From positions 6,169,019 through 6,233,018 of the forward strand of contig NC_092367.1 of NCBI RefSeq assembly GCF_030848805.1: a stretch of DNA of 64,000 bases, given 5' to 3'. This document shows, one piece after another, positions 26,625 to 40,381 of the stretch. Positions within the stretch are counted from its first letter, which is position 1; every line of letters starts with the position of its first letter. Made by a program: the position numbers and the translations under genes. The notes below the pieces were generated by a model. That model saw only the letters and a program-made list of their open reading frames with translations, was not told the DNA's origin and made no database searches. Source of the stretch: Temnothorax longispinosus. Lineage: Eukaryota; Arthropoda; Insecta; Hymenoptera; Formicidae.

Positions 26625-29569
26625 CATCATGAGCCGATCGACATTGTGCGCTTCCTGTTTAATGCATGTTTCGCAATATACACAAACGCGAGTGGAAAAG
26701 TATCGTCGTTTGTACCGGGATACGATATCACGGAATTAACGAAGCAGTTAAAAACAAAAAAAAACCCGGACTTGCCGCTTTGTAATTTGACTTGCCGTCG
26801 CCATATGGACGTAATGGATATTTTACGCACACGGTGTAACCAATCGCATTGATCTTTAATTATCAATATTGAATAAATAATCGAAAACTTTATACTTCGG
26901 AAATATCGAGACCGAGTTGAAGAAAAATCCGTCTGGTCAGAGACAACGTGTATGCATAAAGATTGATGACTGTGACCGGTCATCTTCGTAGAATTTCTGC
27001 AATATTACGTACCTGCAACAAAAAGAAGAACATTGATAAGTATAGATGTTCATGATTTATCTAAAAAATTTTTTACTTAATTCAGAAAGAGAGATTGTGA
27101 TATCGCTTCGATCATTAAAATCTTATACTTCTCATGAATCATATATAAGTTAAATTAGATCTAGAGAAATAAATGTCTGACTACGAAGAAACGGGAAGAA
27201 GACCCGTTATTTCAAACGGGATGATACGAGCAACTAGCGCGTTGTTAAATCGCGGCTGAGATCGCTTGCGGGTTAAAAACTCCCGATCTGAAGAATATCG
27301 CTCAATAGCTTCAGCCGGAAGTGCCAGTGTTGGTTCTACGCTAAAACAAACGCGACGGTGCACGCGCCACGTAGTCGGGCCAGGTCCGAATATAACTCGC
27401 GTGCACATCTGTCTTAACACGCGTGTTCCATCTCGTGATCGCGTGAGTTAACGCGTCTGTCAGCCACGCACTTCGGAGGAGGTGAGAGCGTTATCGTCGT
27501 ATAGCACGACACTTATTACTCGTTACACATTACTGGTGTACGTGTTACGGTTTACCTTCTGCATAGAACTCTCGATCAACGCGTTCGGAATATAGATATT
27601 AGGTATCAATTTCTCATTACATAAGAAAACGATCTATTTACATTTTATATAATATAACATAATATGCTTCGTATGAGTATGTTTGCCTGTCATGTATTAT
27701 AATAGAATAGTTGAAGCTAAAAAAAATGTCATTAATATAATTAACATATAGGTATGTAATTATGTAGTTGCAATTGAGTTAAGTTGTTGAGGAAAAATTA
27801 TAGGTGCGTTCGAACGATCAACAACTTTTTCATCTAGAAAAGGTTAAAGAGTTAGACTTATTGAGCTATCATAATTCAATTTACATGCGGCTAGACTTCA
27901 TTTTTTCCATTTTTTCCATTGTTTTTATATTACTTTATAACGAGCCTCGGAGTAAGACCGACGTAAACGTATAAAAGTTTTGCGCAAGAATCATTTACGT
28001 ATAAGCTGCGTTTCCGAGCATGTGTCGAATTCGCGATATACGATTTCGAGAAACGACACAAAGTAAGAGGGCAAATGCCGTTCGGCGGGCGCAGTTGCGT
28101 GACGCGATTCTACGCGTATTACGCCCGGGGTTAAGTGGTGTCATCCGGGCACTTAACCCGCGATCAATGAAACCACAGAATTCTCAAACGAAAAATTCTC
28201 CGCCGTCGACGTGCGAATCGTGTGCAAAAAAAAGAAATAATCGCAATGCCGACTGACGGATTATCAATTCGTAGAAATAAGCGTTCACCAACGAATATCT
28301 GGCTGGATAATATTTAATTACAAAATACTTTCATAACTAATTTTAGCAGAATACATTAATTGGAACGATTTCCGCTCTGATTTCAACAGTAGTCTCATGT
28401 TCTCTTTGACGTCATTTACTTCTGAAATTTCGCTAATGTATTTAGGATTTTAGTTTAATATTCGTTTCCGAATATTCGCCAGCAGCGCGCGATGCGCACC
28501 AAAATATTTACCGAGATCCTGCCATTAATTCTGGCGCGAATGAGCTTTCATAATGAAAACCTTGTCTACCCACGCGGACCTTTGAAATTTTAAACGAGTC
28601 GAGCTGAGCGTTCTCGATTACTTTCAGGCCGAGAACGTTGCCTTACACTAACGCAGTTTTTTTCCCACGACAAAATAATGAAAATCTTTCGAGTAAAATT
28701 TATTCTGCGGTATTACCAGTGAAATTAAAAGTAAACTAAATTTTTTATTCGAAATGTATAAGAAGCGGGCACGAGGACAAAGCGGAAAACGTCTCGGACG
28801 CATCGAAAATGTGCGGGAAAGAGTCAATCTCGAATACACTAAAAAATTCACAATGTCATGAGGCACTTTCGACGAAACGAGAAAATATTGGGAATCCGGT
28901 CACTGTATATTTATACGGTTAAAGTCGGGTTGACAGCCACAGCCGAGTTAAGCTGCTCTTTCGCTGCGAGAGATTTCGCGCTGGTCATAACTGGATTATG
29001 TGACGCACACGTTGCTTTCTCCGCTACCATTCATTCTGCGCCCAGTTCTCTCTCTCGCTCTCTCTCGTTCTCTCGCCAGCCGTAGTAGACGGAGGCATCG
29101 ACATTCGAGGTAATCGAGTTTGCGCGGACGTCGCCGCCGCTCCGCCGCCACGGTCGCGGACGCTTTGTCGTCGGTAATTGATTTATATAGCGCGCCTTTG
29201 ATGTCGGCCCGCCCCTTCGACGTCGCCGTCGTCGTCATCGTCGTCGACGTCGACGTTCCACGTGGAAATGCGACGTCTCCGGCGAAGGACAATGTTATCG
29301 AAGACGACGACGCGGCCCGATCCCGATGTAAATTGCACGGGTATCCGGCGCGTCTTGAAACTCGATAGATCGACCGTACGAAGAGACGAGGAAACCGGCG
29401 ACGAATTTTGATGAGTTCTGACGGGAAATTTATTGATTGATTCAACTCTCTTTCGATATTTAATAACTAGTCACTTCAGGACTTTGGATTTTTTCTTTAT
29501 TATTATGTGACGTTTGTAGTACAACGTCGTCGTAATACCAGAATATTAACTTGTACCAACTAGAAATTT
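26625..29569. other. Non-coding, no gene supported
   Basis: AT-rich to about 28,000, then mixed. Includes a 10-bp perfect stem (28128-28137 with 28150-28159) and a GTC/GAC trinucleotide-rich part near 29220-29255. Frames on both strands near 29,000-29,440 reflect CpG-rich DNA. Confidence 0.55.
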
Positions 29570-30051
29570 ACATAAAGATAAAGAAGAATTTTCCAGACAT
29601 TTGTGGCATATCTTATCTTAATACTACTGGTAACGGAAAATTTATTTATTTGAGGTTGCCATTAGAGGCTATCGGTTGCTACTTCGTGCAAATTAATGCT
29701 AATTTCTATCATTATCATTACCGGTTGAGCAATGGCATTATTACTGTCGTCATTGTCGCCGCAGTATCGGCGGCGTGTTGTTTTGCTTTTCGCTGGTCCC
29801 TTTCGCGCTCGGTTAACCGGCGACCGGTTGCACTCACAATCAAACAAATGTAAAAGAACGTGGTAAAAGCTGAACCCCCTCGCGATCTGTGTGATTTCTT
29901 TTCCAATCTATACATATTACGAATTTCCGAAATTGGATTACATCTAGGAAAATGTTGAAGCTTTCTAAACGTTGAACGTGAGTCGACAGCTCGTGCGATA
30001 ATTAGCGCCCTGAATAATTTTCACGCGAAATTATATTACGTCCTTTACGGC
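29570..30051 (+). repeat. Permuted repeat, copy 2 (about 482 bp)
   Basis: Block Y (29570-29754) is followed by block X (29755-30051). The same two blocks occur in the order X-Y on the opposite strand at 15731-16211. Each copy is just about one unit long. AAATTT occurs on both sides (29564-29569 and 30052-30057) and could be a 6-bp target duplication, though AT-rich hexamers recur by chance. Confidence 0.85.
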
Positions 30052-33000
30052 AAATTTCCAGCGCGATCAAGGCGCGACTTTCTTTCAAGAAGGTTACGCT
30101 TCAGCGAGCCGCAATTTGTCAGCATGACGGTTTTTCTCGCCGATAAACTTCTCGTAAAGGCAGAGCCGCGACGGTGAATTTAGCGGATAACGCGAGGCGG
30201 GTAGAAGATTGCGAGCTATTAGGCACCGCGTGTGTATACATTGTTTTGCGAGCGCGCGCGCGCACCTCGGCCGATTGCAGCAATCACGGCGTCGTTAGGC
30301 GATCTGCAATTATTTTCGTGGCGTGTTATTATCGTGTTCAAGGATGAAAGAGTGCCCCCGAGCTTCCGCGCCGCCTTCCCGACTTGGCGGCGTTAATTAC
30401 GAGGCCGATAAAGCACGCCGTGCATAAACTTTTATCGCCCTGTTAATGCTCTCGAGCGTTGTATTTCCTTTCTTGTAATCCCGTAACCGACGAGTGCGGC
30501 TCGCGTAATGTCGTGAACGAACCTCGCGATATCAAGAATTTCACGTCTCTCTTCTCGAAGCGATCGTTTGATGCTGCTGCTTATGGAGCTGCTCGATTAG
30601 AAATCAGAAGCGATGAATTCAATCTTTATGATTGATCGTGCTGTTCCTTCAGGCAAAATTTTGCCTTTGCATTATATTAATTAAAGAACGCGTCATTTGC
30701 ATAAAACTTAGAGCACGCTCTGTGTTATCTAATAATCGAGGACTAACATTCTGTAGCCGATCTTTTTTGCATTTCGCGACGTTGAGTGTGCATGTTTGAT
30801 CCGCGGGGACGTGTCTCGAGGAGGGAACGTCGGATATCTCAGCAGCACCAGTACGTCGAGAGCTCCAACAGGTACACGGCTCGATCCCTCGGGACGCCGC
30901 GTATACAACGAGCGTAGGGACCAACCCTTTTAGCGATTTTCTCACCCCCGTTGTACACGCTCGGTGCTGCCGACCAGGGGTGCGCGCACACGCACGTGAA
31001 TTACTCTCCCCCGAGTCACGAGCGTGGAAACACGTGAGGCCTCCTGGCAGAAGGGTGGCACGTTGCAGGGGAGGGGGGAGAGAAGAGAGAAGGGGACGCG
31101 AGACGGAGTCGATAGAAGGGGTGCTCGAGAACCATCGCCGTTGCCGGGCGTCGGCAATTAGCGCGCCCCGACGCAAATCGTCCCCTAATCCGGAGCTTAT
31201 TTCCTCCGCGCCATTGAGCCGCGGGCCGGCTGGAGAGTTCCGTATGGCCGATCGTAAAAAAAGTAAGAAAGCAGATACGAAGCGAATGTTGCTGTTAATT
31301 CGTAAAAATCAACAACTTTTAAGATAACTCATTTTTATTCTCGCGATAGTTTCCTTATATAAACGAGTTTGCGAAGGATAAAGGAGTCAAGTACAAGAAT
31401 AAGCATTTCGATAGAAAAAGCTCGGAAAGAAAGGGATACTTGATATTGAAGGATCGATATATTCGAAGCATTGATACTAAAAATAGAAAGTGGAGTATCC
31501 ATACTTTATTACCGTCGAAAATAATGTACGAATGCCTAAAATACTTGGTATCGGACGAAAACGAATTGATCGCATATTGTAGTATCCCTTCCCGAAGTAT
31601 TCGTATCTTTAACTCCGACCGCTATGTATTAAAGGGTTAAATGCCCGGTGTGTATTCGCGCGCACGTTCACGTTCACATTCACGTTCACGTTTACATACG
31701 CGGTTCGTGTTGTAAGCGCGTGCAAAGGCAGACGACGGGGAATATTTTCCATGGCGTGCGCATTCGTTATTCGACCGGTCGATGCTGGGTAATTGAATAC
31801 GCGGCTTTTATACGCGGCCGGAGGGTGGTGTGTGCGCGGTTCATGTACAGAGTGGCGAGAGGGGAGGGTTGATTCTCTCTCTCTTTCTCTCTTTCTCTGT
31901 GACGGGACAAAGGGCGGGTGGCGGAAGTGAGGTACGGGGAAAGTTTAGCACACGGCTCGTACCGAAACACGTAGGGCGGCGGGTAAGGGAGAAGGGTGGA
32001 ATCAGCGGCGGCGACGCGAGGGGGTGTAGTCACTGTAGGGGGAAGGGGTGAGAGAGACCGCAGGGGGAGGGATGGCTCGCTCGGTGTGTTCTGCTGTTCC
32101 GGGGTTTTATAGCGGCGGTCGGAATTAATGAGGGACCGTGTTTTCACGGCGACCGAGTGGCGGTGCAGATTTCATTTTACTATTTACCCCAGGGAATTTA
32201 TTTGGCAACGAGCGGCGGGCAGGGTGCGGTACTGCCGGTGGTTGTTGCTGTGGGTGGTGGGGCTCACTTCAGTGAGCGACACGAAGCCGCGTTTGACCGG
32301 TAATTCCGGCGATTATCCTGCCGGCAATCATACTAATTAGCGAAAATCTTTTTGAGGCTTTAGCTAATTCATAAATGTTACAGCCAAATATTTCATGAAG
32401 AAACTAATTTTCAAAAGACCTTTGGTTATTTTTTTTTTTATAAAATTCTTTCTTATAAATTATTGAAACATATCTTCGGAAAAAATACTTTTGTCCATAA
32501 AAAAAAAATATGGTATATATTATGTCAAGAATTAAATAGCGCAAACAGGATTCTATACGATAACGCTTGGAAGTCGTTTCGTCTAAATAGCCCTTTATTC
32601 GCTCTTTTTCCATCCGCTCTTTTCGCTCCCTCCTTGTTGTAGCGAACGCGGGGGAGAGAGGGGGCGACTATGGGGGTCGTCGCGATCCCACCGGTGCCAG
32701 CGAGCAAAACGTTATTAAATCGCGGATTCGCGTCACGTTTCACGATCTAACGAATTAATATGGAAATTCCAAAGCACCTTACGAACGAACGAACGAACGA
32801 ACGGCGTCGACGCGAAATCCCACAGACACTCCCGGGAGCAACGGGGGTATAGCAAAGAGATCGTATCGCATTGGCGTCGACATCCCGCTTCTACCCACGT
32901 TCTCGAATTTTTTTCCGATAATTTCAAAAGATTTCTTATCACCAAACGAGGATAAGCACATATGGAGACGAGATATTTAATTCCACGAAGAGAATTTCAC

Positions 33001-33082
33001 ATGAAATACATAAGATACATTGTGTGATATATTATATATATAATTACATGTTTATAAAAAACCGACGCTTACGTAGTAGGGA
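30052..33082. other. Non-coding, no gene supported
   Basis: CpG-rich to about 32,330 and AT-rich after. Includes five CACGTT-like hexamers (31663-31692), an interrupted CT run near 31871-31899 and a CGAA tetranucleotide run (32781-32803). Open frames here have no domain. Confidence 0.55.
30270..30480. promoter_or_regulatory. Possible enhancer-like segment
   Basis: TGCAATTATTTT, GTTAATTACG, GCATAAACTTTTATCG and CTGTTAATG cores lie close together in CpG-rich DNA, a composition often seen in insect conserved non-coding elements with Hox-type binding cores. This is inference from motifs only. Confidence 0.2.
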
Positions 33083-33223
33083 CGTCAATTGAAGGGTTCA
33101 AAGCGAGAATATATACGGCAGTCTATAATTTGTAAAGAGAGCCCATTTGGAATATGAAGTATTGTATTTGAACGTAAAAATTATAGACCTATGCCGCTGT
33201 TTCTTCGAACCCATCAATTGACG
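33083..33223. mobile_element. Small foldback (MITE-like) element, 141 bp
   Basis: Arms 33083-33131 and 33176-33223 are imperfect inverted repeats sharing CGTCAATTGA, GGGTTC and GTCTATAATTT, with a 44-bp loop. It could alternatively fold as a long RNA hairpin, but the mismatched middle and size suit a decayed small element better. Confidence 0.6.
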
Positions 33224-36200
33224 GAGCATGACGGCTCATTACATGTGCGCCAGCACGCGGGGGTTCATATAATTATGATGCGAGTTTTCGGTGGCGAGAT
33301 TTGAATCGCTCGTTCTCGGGGAAGACGTACAAAACGTGGTGAAATTCTACGCCCATGATTACGGGACTAAAATGAAACGTATATTTGGGGTTAGGGCGGA
33401 TCAGGGGTTGGAGCCTGGCGGGCCCTGGAGTCGTTTATATGGTGATTCAATGGGGGTGCTTGGCAAAATGTCAAGGGACTCGTAAGGCCGGCCTCGGAGT
33501 TTCGGCGCATTTCAGCCACCGCCACCGCCGCCGCCCTTGCCTGGTGGTTATTCGTGCAAAAATTTCACGTTTGCAGCGTTTCGTGCGTTTCGTGAGCGTT
33601 GAAGAACGAACTTTTCGTGATAACACCGAGGAAACTTTCCGAGAAGTTTCCCGAAAGTAGGATTTATCAGCTGTGCGATACCAAACGCGAAACAAGAAAC
33701 GTTAGAAACCCACGAAGGTGTTTTATAAACATACATGTGTGCGCTAATATATCCGTTGCGCGCTGTTGATCGTTCAATTTGCAACAGAAGTGGTAATATC
33801 GAATAATAATTGTTTCACCGCGCGTTTCAATTATCGTATATCTCTCGCGTATATAAAATGTCAGGTAAATATTTGACGTAGTAATCGTTGCGCCTTTCAA
33901 TGCGCATTAGAGGTTTAACGCTAATCAGTCGAAGCTTTCTATCGTTTGCCGCGGCATTGTGTTCCTGACGTTAATTGATGTGGCGCACGATAACGGGGAG
34001 CGCCGTGTTGTGTGGCGCGAGCAATTTAACGCCGAGATGCTTTCCGACCTTGATACTATCCGAACCGATGAATCGACTGCCATTCGTGCCGCACATAGGA
34101 CAGATGTTCGTCCAACCGCGATCGACGGTGGCCTTTGTCAAGGCTATAGTTCGCACACGCTCGTTACGCAACGAAAAATATGGGCGAGAACGAGTGTAGG
34201 TGGACTGCTCGACTCTGATAGTCGATTGTTACCGCGAGCGTACAAAGCGTCATCGAGAAACGAGAGCGGATTGCAAGTTGCAAGCGAGAAAGGTTTTGCG
34301 TTATCATCAAGGCAAAAGGGCAAATGAAGAGCTGATGCGAAAAGTCATAACTCGATATCATACGGCGCGGGCGTGCGTTTAAAAATAATGAACCAAAGAT
34401 TTGCGAGTATGATCCGCGGTATTGAACTTTAAAGAACTTGGACAAATTAATTCGTCTCGAGATGAACGCAAGCGGAATCCTATCGCTATCTGCTATTTGA
34501 TCGGCGGAATTTTAAATCGCGGCTTAATCGCCGCGTGATTAACAGTCGCGGGTTAAGAAGGTGCGGATGAAGACGCGGCGTACAATCACAGCCTCGCTAA
34601 AAAGGATCGCCCTCCAGTCTTCTCCCGTCTGTATCTCGTTCGGCCGCAAATCGATTGGAAACGGTCTGCGAATACAAATCGCCGGCACATATAATCCGCT
34701 TTCCTCGCGAACCGCAATTTGTCTTCCCGGCCCTCTTTCGTCGTTTTCTGTTAGACACTGCCCTCTTGCCGAGCCGGTCCTTCTCCCCTTCGGCTAATCC
34801 GCCGCCCCGGTTCTTCCGGCATCGATTTTTCACGCGAGACCCCGACTTCCGTGCGACCGAGGGTTCTTCGTACACGAGAGAAAGAGAGAAACCGGCGGAG
34901 AGAGGGATAGAGGGTTATGCGAGGAGTCAGGAGATTAAATAGGAAAAGGTCAACCACACGATCTGACACGAAGGGCGGCCACGGCTGTTACATCGTTCTC
35001 TACCTCTGCTGGTCCTTCACCTTCCATACCGTTTCACTCTAGTGAACAAATTTTTGTTTTTTTTTTTTGCTTTTTGTTTTTATTATTATTTATTGCAAAT
35101 CTTTAATAATTTTATTATTTTATAATTTGATTTTGTATAATTCACCTGTCGCAAGAATTGCTATTTGCTATCAAATACTTGCGATATTGTTAAATTTATT
35201 TTACTTGCTCACACATATTGGTTTTATACACGACCTTTGTTTCTTTTTTGTTTTTGCTAGGGGTATTACTTCACTTAATTTCTACATGTTTTATAACGTT
35301 CGCGTTCTTCGGGGAATATGCCAAGAACGAAACAAATTCTCTCTTCTTTTTTTTTTCTCCCTGCCATCCGCGCTCGTCTACCCGAGGGCACGCGAGAGGG
35401 AGAACTGCAAGCATCGACCAGGGCGCCCCTCTCCTACATCCGCGATTCTCTCCCCCAAGGGTGTTCTCGACTGGTTATCGAACGTCGACACGACAACCGC
35501 CGAGTTACGGAATCACGTGAGACACTCGACCTGGAGCCTCATCGAATTATCGGGGATTTCGCCTGCCCTTTTGCGGCAACTTGTGCCCGATGTCCCGCTT
35601 CTTCCTAACGAAAGTGTCGGCCAGTTGTCGCCCACGTGTGTAACTGACCGGATGTTTTTATTCCTAGATGAATAAAACAGGAATCAGTAGATATATTTTT
35701 ACTACATCTCCATAATTGGATTATTATTTCTCAGTTTGTTAAAATTTTACGACATAATCGCGGTTTTTTAGCCTTGATTTCAACAATTTTGTTTATGTAT
35801 GCACGTGAGATAAAGAATTTTCATGTGTTACAAATTATTAAATTATGATTGCACGTCTGAATTATTTATTTCTGAAAAAAATATTTTGTCTAAAAAAAAG
35901 GAACTAGAGGAATCTTTCTTTAATAAATAAGTCTTACATAACATAACGCCGGATTGCTTTCTTAATTTAAATTAAAATTTTATTAGTCTATAACATTATT
36001 AATTTACAACATTGCGACACTGTGCGTTCTTCCAAAGGCAAAAATCGTGACGGACATCGGTAACATTTTTTTGCGAACCGATATCGGGTGTGTACGCGCT
36101 GCGTAGGGTCGATACCCTTCCGGTTCTGTCTGTAAACTGGTAGCATCGTCGCCGGAAATTTAATATCGTCAACGACAACCCCGGCGTCTCGTCGGTCGAC

Positions 36201-39200
36201 GCGCATCGTATCGTATCGCGACGCTCGACGACAGGGGTGGTTAAAGGGAAAACTTTGCCCGGCAGAGGCAGCTCTTTCCCTCGACTCTTTTTTCAACGCT
36301 TTAATATCGAGGGGCTGCTCGCGCTCGCGACACTCCCCGGCCACAGAGGAGGCCTTCTTGCTCTTCACCCTTACACGCCGCCATGTTTTCCAACCACCCT
36401 GTGTTCACCGCGCAGATGTGCTCCTCGGAAAAGATCGCCGTTGCCGCCGCCCCTCGTGTCAAATTTCTCCTGAAACTTATCTTAATTTCGCCTTATAATT
36501 ATGATTGGTATAAGGTTGCGCCAAGCCTATATCGCTACTCCTCTTAATTTTCTTCGAAACTCTTGAAGAATTTTAATTGAACATTCTTCTTCTACCTCTA
36601 CATTAATACGTAGAGGTCAACTACAGCTATATTCATTATTAATTAATTTATATGCGTTTGTTACCTTTAGATATCCTGCAAGATAAAATTAAGCGCATTT
36701 TTCTTGGATAGTATTTTCGTCCTTTTTTTTTTCAGTCCTCATTTCAATTGCGTTCCACAGGACTAGCGTAATTTCTCAAGACTGTATTGTGTTGCCTATC
36801 GATTTCTTCGTCAATGCTTTTCCCGTGTACAACCCTCGGCGATTACCTCGTCTTACAGGCCAATAAAAAGCGAACGTACGTGATTAACATTTCATAACGT
36901 GTATACGTGTGCCAACGGGAACTAAGTATACACGACGAAGAGTGACTTTTATTCCCTTGGGGCGTAGAGCGGGAGAGGGAGGAAGATCGTATAGTCGCCG
37001 GCCAACAGAGTGCACGTCGCGGAGTAAATCGCCCGATGATTTGCCGTTAAAAATAATGTTAACTTTCGCCTCGGCGGCACGCGATTTCGCCGCATCCGGC
37101 TATTATCGATCGCGTTATTTTTACCCTGAAAGCTAGACCAGCCGCCACGACCCGCGTTAAGATTTCATGGACGACACTCTCCGTAACGTACGGAAAGTGC
37201 GCGCGGTGGCGTGCACGAGGACCGTGAAAATTTATTTCGGCAGTTTCCGAGGTGACGAGCACGGTCGGCAGACAAATTGTCCGAGAGACGAAGAGGTGAG
37301 AGAACAGGCAGGCGTTCCGTCTCGATTCGACGAGCGATATTTCTCCACGGGGATCTTCGTAGGACAACCCTAGATTTAAGCACGAATTAAAATAATTTAT
37401 TCTCTCTAGCGTTTTTTTTTTTATACCAATATTACAGATTATTTTGTGCATCTACATTTCACCGCTAAAATTTCATAAGTCACGAACTCCGTACTTATCG
37501 TAGCTCTCCCGAAGTCAGACGACGACATCTCTCTTCCTCTCTCGCGCCCCTGTTCGCGTTTTCTTCCCTTCCGGTCCTTCTCGGGCGTCCCCTTTCACGC
37601 GTCGCTTGCTACTGAATCTCAGTGAGCAATTCCGACCCCGGGCACGATCTCCGTCAATGTTTTACTGCACATACCGGAAGTACCCTGGAGAGTTAGACGT
37701 CAGCGAGGAACATCTCCTCTCGCTCGGTTTGAGTCATGTCTTATGCATAAAAGTTTCATGCATAAGACGCAACGCGGCCGCGTGATGATGGTACTGTGTA
37801 GCGGTAGTACTCAGCGTACGCCATCCGGATATTTTACACGGAATACCCGAGATATATCGGGCTACAATGGCATTACGATGGCACCGCGCGAAATAGTCGC
37901 ATTATTCGCCAAATACCGACCGGTGGGCGGAAAAATGTCGGGAAGACGCTTTACGGATTTTACGATGCACCAGATATCCCCCTGGCTAAGATTGACGTCT
38001 CTCTCCACGGTTTTTGGACAACAAAGTTGAAGCGGAAACGTCGTGCATTCGTCGCGATTGAATTGCGCGAAAAAAATTACGAAATCATCGAGGTTTCTTT
38101 TTTTTCTATTTTATATGCGATGGAACGCATAAAAGTTGGCGGTCGCTGTATTAATGGCGGAAGGAGACTTCCCGATTCTCGCGGGCGGAAGCAGAATTGA
38201 ACCGCGTGTTTGAACCATAAAACTAATTTGCAATTCGTTAGACTCGTTGCGATTACGCCAGCGGTCGGAATTTATCGAATGCGAGGGTGGTCATGAATAA
38301 GTGGCGACGGGTCGCATCAGGTACAACGGCGCTTTAAATAATTCATGCCGCGCGAGGCATCAGGTACATACACGCGCGCTTCCCTCGCGGGTCCAGGGTC
38401 CGGCATTTCCGCGACGGAGCCCGCTCTCTCGCGCGATGCCCGGCGTCGCGGCGCCCCGGCTCTCGTCGGGGATTTATGCGCCCGCCGTCGGAACGATACC
38501 CCGTTTATCGCGACGCGAAAATCGATCGAACGTTCGCCCCCTCGCGTTCGCGAGCCAACGGGGGAGAGAGAGAAAGAGAGGGAAAGAAGAGGGACGAGAT
38601 CCTGCAGGATGGTCGGAATTTTACCCTCGCAGATGGCGACGACTACGGCGTATCTCTCCCCTCTTTCCTCTCCCCTCTCCCTCCACTTCGCCTGGCGTCT
38701 CTCCCGTTATGTTTCGCGCCTGCCATCCGCGTCGATGGTCTTGTCAACCTTACAGAAATCGCTATCCACCTGTTGTCTGTCTGTCTCTCCGGCGCGCTTT
38801 ATATCCGCGAATGCCAAGCCTGGATATTTTCCGTCGCGACTCCATTTTACGTTTTTAACATAATTAAACGCGGAATAACTAGGAAATCCGAATATACGGC
38901 TTACTAATTAAAAGTTGTAATAATCAGCAATATATTTAAACGTGATAAGCAAACTCGCGCTGTTTTTAATGTCTAAAAACATATACAAATGTAATTTCTA
39001 AAATTGCTATTTCTGAAATATTAATTTAAAAAAGAGGAAAACTTTACATGGACTATCTAATATACTTTATATTTAAAAATTAGTTTAACATAGGATCTTA
39101 ATGGATAAAAACGAGACGAGCGTTTTGAGATAAATAATAGATATATTTTGTAGTGTTGTACAAATTGTAAAATTATAAAATATTTAATTGCGTTTCACAA

Positions 39201-40090
39201 ACCAGTATATTATCGACAATATATTTTGCCGAGCCTGTCGAACGATTAATTCGCGTCGTTGCGTGGTTTATAAATGCTGCATCCTCCATGATAGATCGAC
39301 CTGTGCTGCTCTTTGCTTCGATGCCTCCGTGCTCGTAATGAATCTATTATTATCGTGACCGGTCCGTGACTCTATAAACGATATAAAATGATGATTGCTT
39401 CGCTCCCACCTTTTCAGCGATGCGACAATAATCTCTTTGTGCGTTCGGCATCGTCAATTAATATCTGTCGAACGAACGAAAATGATAATTACTTTATCGG
39501 TAATATTAAATTGTGGCGTTACCCCCCTCCCTTCTTCGGGGTAATGTGGCACGCGTAAAGGACTTTCCTTTGATCTGCGCACCATAATGCGACGCATTTT
39601 ATCCACGCAGCGTGATGATGACCTCAACATATTTTGTACGTTTTCGTCCGCCGCGCATTTGTACAAATTTTGTCGCGTTGGCGTGTCGAAAAATACGAAT
39701 GATATTTCCATAAGCATGATTGTGGCGCGTTGAAAGCGACCCGCTTTTCAATAGGGGCGTTTTATTTTCTACTGAAAACCGGCAAGTCTATTACTTAGGG
39801 CAACGTCGCGACTTCGTCGTCGGCTTATTACGTCACTTGTATGCACGATCCGAGGACTTCGTGTCTTTAAGCACTTCGCAAACTTGCCGACGAACGTCGT
39901 GTTCGAGCCTTGCCCGAGTCTTATCGCGCGAGCACCCCCGGCTACGCCCAGCCGCCCCTTTATAATCCGAGACCTGGCGAACGTAATGGCCCGGTAAACG
40001 CGAATCGCAATAACTTCATCGTGACCGGCGCGGCGAGGTGTCACGGGCGACACGCGAGATGAAGCGATATTCTGTCGTAAAGCCGGCTAC
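33224..40090. other. Non-coding, no gene supported
   Basis: Alternating CpG-rich (33240-33640, 34000-34930, 36000-36470, 36900-37370, 37500-38880) and AT-rich parts. Includes an 11-bp perfect stem at 37739-37768. Three overlapping long frames at 38301-38907 in all three + strand frames show that stops are rare in this GC-rich DNA; none has a domain. Confidence 0.55.
37739..37768. repeat. Perfect 11-bp hairpin
   Basis: GTCTTATGCAT (37739-37749) pairs with ATGCATAAGAC (37758-37768) around an 8-base loop. Function unknown. Confidence 0.7.
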
Positions 40091-40192
40091 GAGCCGAGCG
40101 AACGAGCGCGAATGAACAGCTTACTCGCGAGTAAGCCGCTCGCATTCATTCAGGTGAGTCGTTCGTGCTTGTTCGCGCTCATTCGCTTGGTC
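40091..40192. repeat. Nested inverted repeat, about 100 bp
   Basis: The centre is the perfect 18-bp palindrome GCTTACTCGCGAGTAAGC (40119-40136). Outer arms 40091-40116 and 40166-40192 pair imperfectly (AGCGAACGAGCGCGAA against its near-complement), so the palindrome is set inside a larger, off-centre hairpin. Confidence 0.6.
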
Positions 40193-40322
40193 CAGGTTGA
40201 TACGCTCTGAATATTTTCACGTTGATGCTAGATTTATACATATACGCGAAATCAATGATCGGTTTATTCTCTGTCGTTCTTATTCTCATTTTTAGTCGCG
40301 TCGCGCAGCGCAGCTTATCTTA

Positions 40323-40381
40323 TCCTTTTTAGTCTCAAGCCTGATTCTCCTCGGATGTTTCACTCCGAGAACTAAAAAGGA
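40323..40381. repeat. Two-level hairpin
   Basis: TCCTTTTTAGT (40323-40333) pairs with ACTAAAAAGGA (40371-40381), and a second stem CTCGGA/TCCGAG (40350-40355 with 40364-40369) lies inside. It is about 59 bp, near the lower size of small hairpin RNAs; the role is unknown. Confidence 0.55.

Noticed and set aside
38301..38907. Three overlapping long frames (143-185 codons) on one strand
   Set aside because: All three frames being open at once shows a lack of stops in GC-rich DNA, not coding.
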